From: Cinclus cinclus
Taxonomy: Eukaryota > Chordata > Aves > Passeriformes > Cinclidae
DNA: 64,000 nucleotides
Assembly: GCF_963662255.1 (NCBI RefSeq)
Contig: NC_085046.1
Coordinates: forward strand, 99,961,324 to 100,025,323
Reading direction: 5' to 3'
Of the stretch, positions 12,301 to 27,866 are shown piece after piece. Numbering within the stretch: the first letter of the stretch is position 1; each line of letters starts with the position of its first letter. Made by a program: the position numbers and the translations under genes. The notes under the pieces are model-generated. The model ran no database searches. It was not told the origin of the DNA and saw nothing but the letters and a program-made list of their open reading frames with translations.

Positions 12301-15300
12301 ATAAAGACAACTGAACTTGAGTGAACATAGGCTTAGAGAACATACCACAGCTACCATCATAATATGGCCTTAATACGTTCACCCTGATTCAAAACTGATA
12401 AATAAAGGATTAAATTGCAGCAGGCCAATTCCTGTTAACTTTAGCAAACATCAATTAAAACTTTGCCAAAAATAATAAAAAAATCCTTTTTGATAGGGCA
12501 TGCACGCTACAATTCCAGTGTTAAAGCACTTTCACTGATTCCACCTTCAAGCAAATACAATGCCTAATCTGGTCAGACAAAAATTTATCTTTATTCCCGT
12601 CACAACTTCAAGGAAGAAAATACAGTGGACACTTGACTTATTTCTATTTATCAATTTTGCAAAAACTCTAGCTCTAATTCTTATGATTTACAGAATTATA
12701 ACACATCAGTCAACCAGGAAATACTTTGTAGAGATTGCACAGTCTTTTAAAAAATAATGAAAGACTATGTAAAAATTCTTAAAAAAAAAATCCAGAAAGC
12801 TTTCAATTTTTTATACCATCTAAAAGGATCATCAAGGTAGCATAACCAAACCATATAAATAATGATTTTTTAAAAGTAAATAAAAGTCTTGTGGGGGGCA
12901 CACCACAGACTCTTAAAGTAATATTAAAACACAGTAAAGAGAAAACCATTTGTTTTAAAATTTGTATCACTACTAAATAAAATGTTCTGCTTACATTTTA
13001 TAAAGAGGTATGTAATTTTAAAAACCAGACAAACAAAGACCGACCCAGAATATCTCAGTCTAAATATGAAGTCCCCATCTTTACTCAAATTCTTGGAATT
13101 GCTGTCATAAATTACAATTAAGAGTATGATTTCACCCAAAGGAAATCAGTGTTTTCATATCCAGTTGTTTCAAGGACAATTTTCACAATTAAATGTGTAT
13201 TAGTTAATTTGTATGCAATTTAAGAATGTCTGTCCAAGCACATCCAATATGTCACAAACATACTTAAATTAGTGCCCCAGGAGTGATGGTCAGATTGTGC
13301 CATCAGTGAAGTTTCTGCATTTCATCGGAGATCTCTCTTTGAAGACTCATGGTAAGGTGCAGTCATTTTCCAACATTTGGCATGTAATGTATCTGAAATC
13401 CATCTTCAACTAATACACATTGATTTTTATGACAAAGATTACATGGTTAATGTCATGAAAAAAATGGCACATCTGTAATTCAAATTGCAACACTAAGGGT
13501 CTTTAGCAACTTATTTCCATTCATACTGTCACAAACTCCAAAGCTGCCTCTTCCCTCACTCAAAGAAGAGTAATCTTTGCCACTTTACAGAATGTACCAA
13601 AATGTGCCCCAGAGCTGCCTATGCCAGCATTTTTTCCTTTACAACTATTTTGAAGTAAGGATGATTAGACCTAAAGTCTTGAATGCCTACTGCTAAATAC
13701 TTGGTTTGGGCTCAAAGGCCTTACTCCATGCATCAGCTATTAATTACAGAATCAGTAATGCTTAGCAGAGGATGCCTGACTGATTACTATCCAAGTATTT
13801 ATTTTTATATCTGTCCTTATCCAAAAATACTAAGTGGGTCAAAATTTATTTCAGCTGGAAACCTAATTTTACTTTATTGTTGGCTTAAACGAGTAAAATC
13901 AAGCCCTGAAGCACAATAGCATTTTTTTTCAATCTGTCTTGCTCACAAATCCTCCTGGAGATAAATAACATTTTAAACCAAGAAAAATGCTGAAGCCCCA
14001 AAAGATCTTGGCATATTTTAAGTTTTACAAATATTAAACCTATTGATTGAGCTGAGAAGAAAACAGAAGAGAAAATATATGTGATGCATAAATAGATTTA
14101 CTTCTAAACCAGTATTAGATTTCTCTTCTTCTTTTGAACTTCAAACAACCTTTTAAATATTTTTATAACATTAGGACTGGTAATTGACACTATTTAAATA
14201 ACATGATGGTATTTTCAGAAAATCAATTTAATTAAAGACTACTTATTAATATTTTTCTTTTAAACCAAAAAGGACTTTGAATTAAGATTTCAAATAAATT
14301 ATTAATTGTTTCAAAGTCCACTGGGTCCTATTCTTTTCCCCTCCAAGAAGGTTAAATTTTCCTCTATGTAAAATACCAAGCCATGGTCAAATTTGACCAG
14401 ATAGAGCCAGCTTCTGTGAAAAAGGAGAAAATTTGAAAGCAATAAAAAAAAATAAATCTCCAGCCTTATCAAAAGTTCAGTTTAGCTTTCTTTTATCCCA
14501 GAAACTCAAAAGAACATATGTACTGTAGAGAACTGCAAAGTGTATGTATCATCATTTTTTTTACTCAAACATCTAAGGATCAAAATTCAAGAAAAAAAGC
14601 CCCGCATAAAACGAGCAACAAATGCCCCAGAACTGTAACACCTGCATAAGACAAATACTTCATGTCAAGCTCACTTTCCATTTCTAAAAGGTGTTTCTCA
14701 TTTTCACTAACTTATATCCACCAACTGAGCAATTATGCAATATGTGGGTGTACCTTGCAGTCGTTTTTTTTTTTTTAACATCTGCATTCTGTGTTAAATT
14801 CTAACTTACAAGATGTCTGATAATTTTTCTTTATCTCCAGCCTTCAAAGTGGGAGCTTTACCAGAGGCAAAACCACACATCAGAGAAGATGAGTCATATA
14901 ATAAAGAAACGACTCTTCCCCTTCTCCCCCTTGCACCCTGAAGCTATAATAACCTAAAGACACTCTATTGTAAATGGCTTCTTTGGCAGTATTGATAGCA
15001 TGTACAACTCACTATCATTTAGCCAACAAATGAAGATATTTTTAAGTCCTTACTGTTTCCATAACAAATTGCTTTCAGTACCATTTTAAGGCAAATTAAA
15101 ACTGTGCTACTGCAAAAATAAAATTCAGAATGTCTATACACTTGCTTTCATGACATGCATAAATTATGAAACATTCTATCCATGTGCTTATAAATAATAA
15201 CATAAAAAGATAAAAATAACGTAAGATGCCCATGCAAGTTAATCTGAAAAGTATCTCTCATTTGCATACAAAAGATCAGCCTCCAGGCAGAAGTCCCACA

Positions 15301-15854
15301 TTGATTCCATATCAAATTAAGGCAACATTTACATATAAGCAAACCACTGCTCATGCCAACTACAACACATGAGGAAGCAAAGCACCTAACTTGACCACTG
15401 CTTACAGAGGTTTCCACTCTGAAGTTCAGTAAGTATGGGAAGCAACACTGAGGCCACTCTGGCCTTTTATTTCCTTTTATATCCTTTTCTGCAGGTAGAC
15501 AGCAACTCCTCAGACTAACATCCTGCATCTAATTCCACATAGGAAATCAGCTTTCAACGAAGTCTTATTTGATGTGTCAATATGTAAGATTGCATCAGAA
15601 AATCTGATGAGAGAACTAAATGCAGAAACAGCATTTACAAACAGCAGCAAATAAATCCGTAACAACAAAACCTTGCACCACTAAAACAGGTGCAACCACC
15701 AGAGTCTTGTAAGAAAGTTTACAGAGGTGATGCTGGTGTAAGATGTTTCCATGACCATCTTCCAAAAAGTAAAAAACACCAATGTTTCAGTAAATCAAAA
15801 CGAAGCAACACGCTCCCCCTTGAAGCAGAATAAATCAGTGGTTTCTATTCTTAC

Positions 15855-17645
<1,791 letters not shown>

Positions 17646-17654
17646 AGCCGCTGC

Positions 17655-17657
17655 TCA
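17655..17657 (-). other. GNAL: In-frame stop upstream of the GNAL start
   Basis: TGA-GCA-GCG-GCT-ATG: this TGA closes the frame four codons before the initiator, so a longer N-terminus cannot be read through from this leader and the ATG at 17645 is the start for this exon 1. Confidence 0.9.
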
Positions 17658-18363
17658 GGGTGGATGTCAAATCGCTGCCTTCTCAGATTTAGTATTTACA
17701 AGGGGGAGGGAGTGGGGGGAGGCAGAAGACAAGTCCTTATATCCGCGTGTCTCCCCGCGACGGTTTCTCTCCGCTTCTTCCCACCCGGCTCGCTCACATA
17801 AAATGGTCTCTGGCCGCTTTCCGATCGCAGCGGAGTCGGCTGCCTCGCTCCCCACCAGAGATGCGGAGAGCAGGCGGCAGAGGTAACCCTGCCCCGGCGG
17901 GGAGGGGGTGGGGGGAGAGAGCTGTGCAAAAATGCCTAACATACAACGAGAGGGAGAAAAGGGCTCCTCCTGGAAACGAGCCGGGTGCCGCTCTCCGCTC
18001 TCCCTCCCCACCGCACACACAATCCCTATATTTCTCTGTAAAGGTCTATTTTTGTCTTCCTAACTCAGCACTGCCTCTTTCTGCGAGACCAGGAAACAGC
18101 CCCGCTACCAGCCCTACGCGCAGGGAAGCCGAAGGAGAAAGGTAAAAGCCGGACGGATCTACCTGGATCCTGCGGGGCCGGGACCAGGCGGCACTGCCGG
18201 CTCCGCGCCCCCCGCCCCGGGCCGCCCCCGCCCGCCGGCCCCGGCCGCGCTGCTGCCGCCAAAACCCGGAGCCGGCATCGCCGCCGCGGGACCTGCGGCC
18301 TCCGGCCCCCCCGCGGCCTGCCGCAGGGGCAGGGAGCTGCGGGACGCGGCTTGGGGACACGGT

Positions 18364-18385
18364 GGGGGGGGGGGGGGGGGGGGGG
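18364..18385 (+). repeat. 22-nt poly-G run in the CpG island
   Basis: An uninterrupted G run on the plus strand (C run on the GNAL sense strand), capable of forming G-quadruplex structures. Its exact length may be a sequencing or assembly estimate. Confidence 0.9.
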
Positions 18386-21300
18386 CGCTTTTCCCGACCT
18401 TTCCCCGCGCTCCTCGGCGGTACTGGAAGAGCCTGGCCTCTACCAGAGCGAGGGCTGGGCACTCCCTGGAATCCCAGGCCGGCACAGGTGATGGCTGCCA
18501 TCGTGACTGACCTGCGGGAGCAGCGCCGAGAGCCAGCCCCTGGCACCGGGCTGTGGGAGCGGCCGGGGTCTGCCCGCGTGTACCCCGACACACAGAGCAC
18601 GCATATGCACAAACACCCTGCCTCCAATTCTTAAACAACGAAAATGTCCCCTTCCACACGAGTAGTCACGGCAGCACATGGGCCGCTTTTTCCCTATGAA
18701 TATTCCAAACTGCATCAGCCGAACCAGAAAATGAAGCTGTCAAAACAGCTCATGGTAATGTGTAATCCGAACATGATAACATACACATCTAATATCACTA
18801 CAACAACAAATGTTGACAAGAAACTGTATCTCCGTTCCTCCATTTGCCTCCATTTTAGATCCTAAAATGAATCTTCAAGCTAGACAACCCTATAGGTATT
18901 CCTTTTTGTTTCAAACCTCTTGCCTTGCAAACCGGCACCTCAGTGCAAAAGCAGCAGTACAGCACCTGGCTCTTCCTCAACTCCCCCTGCATAGAAACCA
19001 CCTGCACTACTCAAACCTGGTGCTTGATACACTGAGGCACCAGAACACTAGAAAAAGGATGGACATTACTCTGGAGTCCCAAAGTATTTTCAGCTTTTAT
19101 CTCCAAATACTATTAGTCCCCCATACTTTCAAAGATGGCTTACTGAAAAATTAATATTTTGATAGATACATACATGTGCAAAATCCTGTTCATGACTAAA
19201 ATCAGAAACATTGCCTTCAACTTCAATCAAATAAAATAGCATTTTAATCTAAAAAGTCTTGAGATGTATGTAGCAAAAAGAAATTAGATTTTAAAGCCAG
19301 AAGGATTTATTTTAGTTGCTTTTGCTTTTTTTTCAATGGCTCCCTCACTCAGGTGGGAAGTGCTGAATCAAGGAAGAGAAACTGGTACTGTCTACTTTGA
19401 GCAGACATCAGAGGAAGGTGAAAAGGACAGGACCCAGAAAGTGAACAGGTACTGCTCCACCTGTGGTTGGGTATGTGTTGTTTTCAGGAGGCTATGGAAT
19501 TCAAGCGCCAGATATGTGGTTTTATGGTACTGCTTGATCTTGACTCTGGAAGCTGCTTTCATCTTCTGTCTTACATAGGTGGAGGGAACTGGGGGGAGAG
19601 AGGGAGGTAACACACTACAGCATTTACAGGATCTGCCAGGTCAAAATATGCATTTTTTTAAGTGTTACTAAGCTGCATTTTTTTAGGACAGACTGCTTTT
19701 TTTTTTTTCCTATTGACATTATTCTGTCTGGAGAGGCAAAAACCACCGCAGATACAGAGAGGTTTGGAAGCACAATTCACGGTGACTGCTGTTTTTGGAG
19801 GCTGTCAGACACAGGTTATGATGAATATCTTTTGTGAAGAGCAGTCATGTTTGCTCCCTGCCACAGCACTATGAGAGCTCAAAACTGAATGGCTTGGTTA
19901 GAAATCGCTAACTGGGTCTGACTTTTCAAAGTCCTTCAGTGTTGGAAGCTGTAATTTATGATGCACAAGATGTGTGTAGCCACATTTATTACCTATGTAA
20001 ATACCTCAATTTGAGACCTAAGTCCCAAATCTGACTAGTGTCAGTCAGTCTGCAGGAATCTGCCCTGTTTCTTCCCCTCTTCAGCAGTTTTCCTCTTTCA
20101 TGTACTAACATTGAGATTTTTGGTGCAGACTTGTTCCCAGCTTTTATTGGCTCAGTGCCAATAAATAGAATTTTACAAGATCCTGGTATATCCTGCTTTT
20201 ACCTTTCTCCAAAAGAGGGAAAGTGTTTCTCATTTCCTCTCTCCCCCTCGAAAACCCCATGACCTTTTTGGGTCTCTTCCTCCTGAGAAAAGATCACACA
20301 GTTCAAGAATGACATGCGCAAGCAACCTGTGCCTAGAAAGAACTTTTAGCTGTAATTATATTCCCAACCCTCCCTTTGCTCTTCCCAAACACAGCATTTA
20401 TCCCGACCTAGCTGAACTACAAAATCCTAGAAGCAATAATAAACAATAGAGAAATTTTCACTCCCTTTGGACACAGCTCTTTTTTTTTCCAGAGAGAAAC
20501 CATAACTATCATATGAATATGTTTCTTCTGCACACAGATAAATCTAAAACTCTGTAAAAGGCTGCAGCAGTGCTGCTTCACCAAACCAACTTGCAGTACA
20601 AATTGTACAAAGGAATAAAAACAAAATCCTGGACAAAGGAAAGAAGACCCTTTCTGGTCTTCCCCTCTCTTCTGAGACAACCAGTGTGGGATCCTCCTTG
20701 AGCTCCTGAAAGATGAAGTATTTCATATTGCCTTTGCCCCTTCATATGAGGCAACTATGTATACATACATATAGTTATATATGCACATTTATATATGCAT
20801 ATATTTATAAACAGAAATACACACGGAGTGGATATTTGTGTGCAAAAAATGAGGTTTGCCAAGTCTACTTCAGACTTGGTGCTATCCCCTCATGAAACCA
20901 GGCAATACAGCATCAACCCTCCTGGAAGGAAACTGGAGACTTTACTTCCTGTTTTCAAGTTCCCACCTCAGGATGCACCGTTTGTGAGCCTCAGGATGAA
21001 TGCTGGGGAGCACAAGCTGCTTGCTTAAGGCCATATTTGTGTTCTTGTATGGAGGAGGACTGACAACCCAGCTGAAGCCACACTGGGTGGCTACCCCTGC
21101 CACAAAGTCAGTCTTGTTTCTTGTGCCTGTTCTGCTTGGCGTAAGAAGGGACAAAACCCCAGGAAGAATTAATGCGGTGTTCCTATGGATGCAGCTCAAG
21201 AGATCTGGTTGCCCCTCCAATCCAGAGCAGGACTTACGTAGAGCTTTTTCTTGCAAACACTAGGTAAAAGTGGAGAAAGTTTCTATACAGCAACCCTGCA

Positions 21301-22610
21301 GACCATTTGCAACCTATCTTCCCTTTACACAGTCTCCTTTGTGGCTTTGGTTTCGTTTTTCAAAAATAAGAGCAAATGGAAAGATGGATGTTATCAAAAG
21401 CATAGGAGGGACCTAAGACACTGGTAAAGATATTCTTCTGGCTTGCCAGTCTTCCTGCCTCACCTTTCACAGGGATCTCGGAACTCTCTGCTGACACTGT
21501 CCTTGAGTAGGGGAACTGCACTAGGTGAGTAACACTGGTGACCTTATCTCTGCTTTTCCTCACTGACCTGTCTTTTTCGTGTAGCCCACTGCTACAAATC
21601 AGGATATGCAAATCACTAGTGGTTGAGTTTTAACTCCACCTCAGCATCAAACTTGGGAGGAAAAAAATTAATAGTAAAATTGAATTAATTGAAAAATTAA
21701 TTGTAACTGCATAGGTATTCAAGAAAAATAATTCTTTCTCTCTAGTAATAAATTATTGGTAAATTTTTCTCTCTGTAGATGTCAAATATTAACACAAAAG
21801 TACACACTCTATGGAAGGCTACATTTGGAGTTTTATAAGATGTATGAACCAGGATTCAAAAAAATTATGACTCTTAATTGTGTTAAAAATACTGACTAAG
21901 AGTTTGGGAAAAAACAGCATGTACTTTGCAGAGAAGTTAATATCACACACAAAAAAATATAACCATCTTTCTGTTTAAACCCAAGACCTCAAAAAAGGTC
22001 ACTCCACTTTTTTGGGAGGGGCTTATTTGTTTTAAGAAGCAGGATGGGAGAGATGCTAGAAATGAAGAGTTATGCATTTCCACAGTGACTGTGGACCTGA
22101 TCCCAAATTGTCTTCATGTCCATCGATTAAGGACAAATTCAGTGATGCAGAAGAGGGTCAGGAAATGCCGAGGGGCTGGCAAAGCTCTGAGTAGTTACTT
22201 GGCTGCTTGACATGGTTTGCTGTCCCCATTCCCGAGCCACTCCTTGATTTGGCAGCTGCCACAATGTAGTTCACCTGACAAACCAACTTTTCTGGTGCCC
22301 ACTCCTCTCCTATCTTTCTGCAGCACAGGGAGCAAAAGGGAGAAAGCAGGTGATGTGATGGAATAGAAGGCTGTGGGCTAATAATAGTAGTCTGAAGAAA
22401 AAGAAAAGTTTTCCATAGAAAAACTGCAGGCAGCAGTCCACAGAAATGACAGGGATAGCCTTTAGCCCTAAGAAAGTATTTGTGAAGGGGAGGATTAGAT
22501 CTAAGCAGGAGCCAGATGCTCCTCGGGAAGCCTGTGTGGAAAAGCATCAGGTGAAAAGTCGATTTGCAGTATGATTACACTAAAGAAAGAGGACAATCCT
22601 CTTTCATTCA

Positions 22611-22650
22611 AGCTAGTTATTCCTCATCCAAGCTAGTTATTCTTCATCCA
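22611..22650 (+). repeat. Tandem duplication of a 20-bp unit
   Basis: Two copies of AGCTAGTTATTCCTCATCCA, the second differing at one base. A recent local duplication. Confidence 0.9.
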
Positions 22651-23697
22651 TGTCCCATGGAACAGCGAACTTCTGCTATGGTCATCCCATCAGCTCAGGG
22701 TTTCTCTTTAGACCCTTATTGGTAAAATAACTCGGGTGTTTATTCTTGTCTTTTCTGACTAGAAATTCCTTATCTATGAAGAGAAACTCACATGGCATCA
22801 TTCCACACACGTCCATCTGTTGGTACCAGAGGCAGAAGCAGCTGATTGAAGCTAACACAAATCCAGCAACGTCCTAATAGCATTTAGAAGACTAAGAAAT
22901 CTCCTGTGGTTTTAATATTCTTACATATTACAATGAAATAACACTGTTAAACAAAATGTCACGGATGCATCTGCAATAAGCAGAAGGGACACATCTTTTG
23001 ATGAATTTGCAAGACAATATATATTATTATAGGACATGTTACATTTTTGGCAAAACACGAGGCACTTTTCTGTCTGTATCCTAGTTTATGAAGAATTTCA
23101 CTTGGCTGGACACTCCAAGGGCACTTCCCCGACTTCTCCCCCCACCCCACCCCCCTGAACAAAGTAATATATTCCCATTTTAAGGCAGTGGAAAATTAGT
23201 TCTAATCAGTTGTTTAGGACAGTCATCAGTATTAAACATATTTAAATAAAGCAAGGCAAAACATGCTAATATTGCCCTAATTTAGAAGTGAATCAATCAA
23301 TCAATCAGTAAGTCAGCTAGAATTATAGCTGAAGTTAACACTTTCAGAAAAGGAGTAAAATCTGTACAGGAGACATGTCCTGGATTCTCTGCAACATGCT
23401 GATTAACCTTGCACAGCTGTAACAGCAAAGCCAAATCATTTGTCTGCAGTTTTTAGAAGGTTTTGTATGTCACATAAAATTTTGCATTTAATAGTAAATG
23501 CTCAGGCCAACTATCATGATCACTATTTGGACAGGAACAACAAAACTGGAAGGAAAAATAGCTTGTGAGACAGTGAACATAGGTGTGATGTGCCTTATCC
23601 TCACCTTTAACTCCAAGGCATACCTCTGAGCAGGACACTCACAGTCACAGCATGCCTGCCTCCACCCCTCGTCTTTAGACAACATTTTGCAGAGCTA

Positions 23698-23739
23698 GAT
23701 TTTCTCTACATTTACCCCGATTTTCTCTACATTTACCCC
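23698..23739 (+). repeat. Exact tandem duplication of a 21-bp unit
   Basis: A 21-bp unit beginning GATTTTCTCTAC and ending TTTACCCC is present twice with no mismatch. Confidence 0.93.
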
Positions 23740-25207
23740 AAGCACATCTGACTTGTGATTTCCTTGTATTATCCCTCTATCTTGATATATACTTAGAGAT
23801 ACTTTTCAGTTTCTTCTCAGTTGTTTTAACATCTCTGCTTGAGAAGTTAAGTTTTAGCTACCCCAGGAAATGGTTGATTAAAAAAAAAGAAAAAAAATAG
23901 AAAGTCTCTACATATTTAAAAAGTTACGCTCTAATTCCTGTGAGAGCCTGCATGGTTAGTGGCCTCTCTCAATAGAAATTTCTTACAAATATAGAAAATC
24001 ATTGCATACAACTACTTTAGCATGAAGTGGGGAATTCTGTAACTGTTCCTTAACCCTGTTTAAGGATCCCAACATGCAATTACACACAAGAGCAATCATT
24101 AAAAATTTGCTTCAGGAAATAATGTTGCCAGTAAGTTGGTAGCCTCATGCACTCACAACCTGATTTACATCAATGACATTTACCACAGAAATACAGATTT
24201 TGCTTGACTAGCAAATCCAGATAAAATATCAAAACTTACTGAATAAACAACAACCCAGTATTTTTCTCCTTATGCATCTAATTTTTTAAACTATACATCT
24301 GCTTGTAACAAATACCTGTTGAGTCATGTTCTGCTTGGCTTTTTGTGATATTAGATCTTAAGTCTCCTATAAGTATTTCTGCGGTATATTTGTACAAAGC
24401 AGATGATCTCTGGATTAAATAGCTCTCACATATTTGCTCATAATTGAAGAGACACGACTTGTTGAACCACGTGGTCCTTTCCACAACGAGGTTTATGTTA
24501 CAATTAAACTTCAGGCTTTCGTGACATGAATTTATTTATTTCTCTGGATAGAGAAAATGTTCAATATGAAGACTAAGGAGATACATTACTTATATAGATG
24601 ACTATTCCGTCTGCATACCTATGTGGGAGAGAGGAAAAACAATCTTAAACAAAGCATGATAATCTCCTGGAAATAAGTCTACTTTTTTCTCTTTTTCTAC
24701 TGATTACTTATTTACTTTATTCACTGCTAGTCTCAAATGCTATTGTGATAGAATGAGTTCATGAAATTCAAACCTATCTGATTTTACTGATCTTATTTTT
24801 ACTAATAACAAAAAGTTTTCTCCAGCATCTACTGGGCTGCTTGTATAACATGGATTAGATTCTCTGAAGCAAATATTTCTCATAGGATCATTTCACTTGG
24901 GGTGAAAGGTGATAAAAGCATTGGTGCACGAAGGAGAAGGGGGAAAGGTTGAAAAGTCCACAGAACTTGCAGACATTTTGGAACAAGCCATTTAATAAGT
25001 TACTGAGGAATCTTTATTTTCTCACATACTTTGGGAAAGAAAACGTTTGTTTTTACAATAAAAATGCACAATGTGAGAATATTTCCTAAACTATGGTAAC
25101 ATTTTCTCTGGGTTTAAAGTTTCAGACTAATCAACAATGGTGTCATGTTTCTGTACAATCTACATAATTGTAGGCTTAATTTTGGTTGTTTTTTGGTTTG
25201 GGGTTTT

Positions 25208-25232
25208 CTGGTTTGTTTTTTTTTTTTTTTTT
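25208..25232 (+). repeat. Poly-T run with GGTTT-rich 5' flank
   Basis: A T run of roughly 24 nt preceded by TTGG/GGTTT-type low-complexity sequence (25180-25207). On the minus strand this looks like an A-rich tail with AACC units, similar to other low-complexity tracts in the window. Confidence 0.85.
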
Positions 25233-27744
25233 AAAGGAGACCCATTCTAGCTTAATGCCTGTCAGCCTCCTTAAAATTTTAAATCCTAATGTCCCAATGA
25301 TGCAGCACAATGCTATGCAGAACCATCACAGCAGTGCCTGAGGTTAGAAATAGCACAAGTGCAAAAGGGGTTTAATCCAGCAATTTCAGCTAATGCAGCT
25401 GCTCAGACACTGCACTGTATGTTTTAAAACATTGAGAAGGCTTTAGAAAGCTTATAGTTGCTTGGAATATTTAACAACTTACAGCAACGCTTATATCGTC
25501 AACCAATTTCCTTAGCAATCCTGAAACATTTTAAAGGGCTTTAAACCTACCTATATACAGACTCTTCCTGCTCAGAATCAGCTACACACAATCTTCCACC
25601 CACATCACTAAACACAATGCCAAGATTATGCTTCCATGTCTTTACAGCCTAGTCTTCACAATATGCAAATATTCAGGAACTGCATTTCTGATCCCAATGC
25701 AACAGCACAAAAGCTATTGTAGTAAGAAATGGTTTAACCTGTCAGCATCACTGTCACCACAATTACTACCACTAATAAAGATATGATCATAATCTGCCAC
25801 TTAAGGATCATTAGATACATTATGACTATTGTAGTCTTTTACATGGCTCTTTTGCATGGACACTAATTGAGAACACTTGATTTAAATAAAATCAAGCACT
25901 GTAAGTTTTCATTGACAAATCTGTTCTTAACCTTTAGACAGCATAGGGTGCTGCTTGCTCATGTAGGGAAAACCAGCTGTTAAAAAGGCTAACACTGCAA
26001 AATATTTATCAGAAATACAAACCACTGTAACACTGTATACAAAGAGGAGAGATTGGAAGAAGCACACAAGGATGCTCTGTCTGAACATGTAAATGACTTA
26101 CATTAAGCTAGGTTAAAACCCCTCAGTACCATTCAAGTGCTTGTGGTCCATGCAACAATTTATAGTGTGTTTGGGAATGGGCAGCTGTACATTCAGAAAG
26201 ATTCAAGGTTTATATCTGTAAAAGGCACAGAGTGCATGACAGAAGTTTATTCAATGTAATTGTATAATTTTATTGAGCCTGCAGAAACAACGAAAAATAT
26301 AGCAAATGCCTAAATATGGGAGGTGTATGCATCTCATATGCAGTTCTTCTGCATGTGTTACAGAGTCCTCCCCTCTGAAAGCTTAATTTCTGGAAATATT
26401 TCATCTCAGAATGACCATGAGCTGTCAGAGTGACCATGAAAACAAATCAAAACTAAATTAGGATATGCCCTCCCCACCCTGCCAAATTGGAGGTCCAGAA
26501 CATATCAAACAAGGTATTGCTCAGAAAGAGAAAAATACTAACACTGTAGAAATCTGTGGAAAGCACAATCAACATCAGTCACCTCCCTTGAAGATAAGGA
26601 ACACAAATTGGCAGAGGTACTGAGAAAAGGGATGAAGAAGGTTAAACCGGGTGGCTGTTATCAGAGACTAGGAGAAGCAGGGTTTATCAGACCAGGCAGG
26701 TATCACTGTGTTTGCCGGCGACGACCTGCTGAAGCACTTAGCACACCATGGCTTGCCTTGCCATCCTGGGCACAAGAGCTGCAGCTTCCTGCTAGAGCAG
26801 GAACACTGCAAAGGGCTGATGGGGCAATGCTGTATCCAGAACTGTGGGTCAGGACCACGGGTTTTGCCTTACAGAAATCAAAAGTCATGTTGCTGCTTTC
26901 CAGAGAAGTATGAGAGAGCTTTCCTTGACTAGAGAAAATGATTTAATATATTCCAAACTGAACTGTTTCACCTAATTTAATAATTCTGGCTTGAGATGCT
27001 GCAAGCCATGTGTAAATGAGACAGGAAAAAAAAAATTGTTTCAAGCTGCCAGAAGGGCCTGGATCTGATAAGAGAATGACTGGAGAAAACATCACCAATA
27101 TCCAGCCTGGTCCAGCTCAGAGAGTAGTGCAACTGTCTAAGGTGAGAAAGGGCACCTGGGCATCCCTTTCATCATGCTGCCACTTTATCATGGTGAGCTG
27201 GTGTTTGTGCTGTGGAAGTCCCATCCAGCAGAGGGAAAGGAGGCAGAAAATGGCAGGCATCCACACACCTTTTGGAGCCTGTTCCTTCTATTGTGTCAGC
27301 AAACAATAGCCTCCCGCTAATCTGTGAATCTCCTCAAGCTCCCTTCATGCCTTTACCATACTGCTTCCCCAGCCTCAGTTACCTTCTCTGCTATTTACAG
27401 CTCTCTGAAGCACCAGAATATTTCTCTGTATGCCCTGCAAAAAGGTAAATTGAAAAGAGAAAAAGATGTCACTGAGGCAAGTGCCTACATCTTCCAGTTT
27501 AACTTGGAAACTTTCCATATGTTACCTCTGAAATTCTATGAGATTTGTAGCATGAGCCAATGGCTGTCTTCTGTTAACTGCACAGAGCATGCAGCCAAAT
27601 ATTAACAAAAAACTGGTGCTGTGGCATAATACTTCCAGTGCTGCCAAAATCTGTGTTTCTTAGTGATTTCAACTGCCTGTGGAATCCTGAATTAGTGTTA
27701 GTATACAATGGACAATTTATGGCATGTTGTTGCCATGAACTTGT

Positions 27745-27866
27745 TGAAGGGTATGGAGCCGTGAGCAAACTGGTCTAGTGGAAGGTGTCCCTCCCCCTGG
27801 CATGGGGGTTGGAACTAGACAGGAATTTAAGGTCCCTTCCAACCTAAACCATTCTATGATTCTTTA
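27745..27866 (+). mobile_element. CR1 LINE, 5'-truncated 3' end
   Basis: Contains the hallmark avian CR1 3' end: TCTAGTGGAAGGTGTCCCT, GGGGGTTGGAACTAGA, AAGGTCCCTTCCAACC and the terminal ATTCTATGATTC repeat. Only about 120 bp of the 3' UTR remains, the usual outcome of 5' truncation. It has few differences from the pattern I know, so it is younger than the copy at 3085-3420. The 5' boundary is approximate. Confidence 0.92.

Larger units (their letters stand above)
1..15854 (-). other. GNAL: GNAL intron 4, 5' part only
   Basis: The intron opens with the donor GTAAGAA at 15854 and runs off the low-coordinate end of the window, so it is longer than 15.8 kb. No further Golf exon was found: the motifs VGGQRDERRKW, NKQD and the C-terminal QYELL are absent by eye on the minus strand. 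Open frames here are short, unrelated to one another and have no recognisable domains. The region holds an old CR1 copy, microsatellites and low-complexity tracts that are listed separately; the rest is plain AT-rich intron sequence. The intronless CHMP1B copy found within GNAL in mammals is not present in this part. Confidence 0.85.
17646..18640 (-). promoter_or_regulatory. GNAL: CpG-island promoter and 5' leader of GNAL
   Basis: GC content and CpG density rise sharply from about 17250 to 18600 and fall back to the AT-rich background on both sides. The densest part is 18060-18560. It lies immediately upstream of the GNAL start codon on the minus strand, so it should contain the transcription start and 5' UTR. 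I see no convincing TATA box at a defined distance, which fits a CpG-island promoter with dispersed starts. A 22-nt G run on the plus strand sits at 18364-18385. The exact start site and any 5' UTR intron cannot be fixed from sequence. Long open frames on both strands here reflect scarcity of AT-rich stop codons, not genes. Confidence 0.75.
18641..27744. other. Upstream flank of GNAL, no gene recognised
   Basis: AT-rich non-coding sequence. All open frames are short, overlap one another on both strands and show no domain I recognise. Local features: an AT-rich alternating tract near 20755-20815, tandem duplications at 22611-22650 and 23698-23739, and a T run at about 25208-25232. No second CpG island is visible that could hold the alternative first exon of the long Golf isoform known in mammals. 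Confidence 0.6.

Noticed and set aside
14384..14397. 14-bp palindrome GGTCAAATTTGACC
   Set aside because: Short enough to arise by chance in 64 kb and not linked to any other signal.
18450..18475. Possible EBF half-palindrome near the GNAL promoter (TCCCTGGAAT)
   Set aside because: One half-site is broken, so it does not meet the CCC-NN-GGG pattern.
18046..18627. 193-codon minus-strand frame upstream of GNAL
   Set aside because: Composition (Gly/Arg/Pro/Ala-rich) is explained by the CpG island, it is out of continuity with the GNAL start because of the TGA at 17655-17657, and it lacks similarity to the long Golf N-terminus as I know it.
27224..27238. CTCF-like string CCAGCAGAGGG
   Set aside because: The following bases are A-rich instead of the expected GGC(A/G), so the match is only partial.
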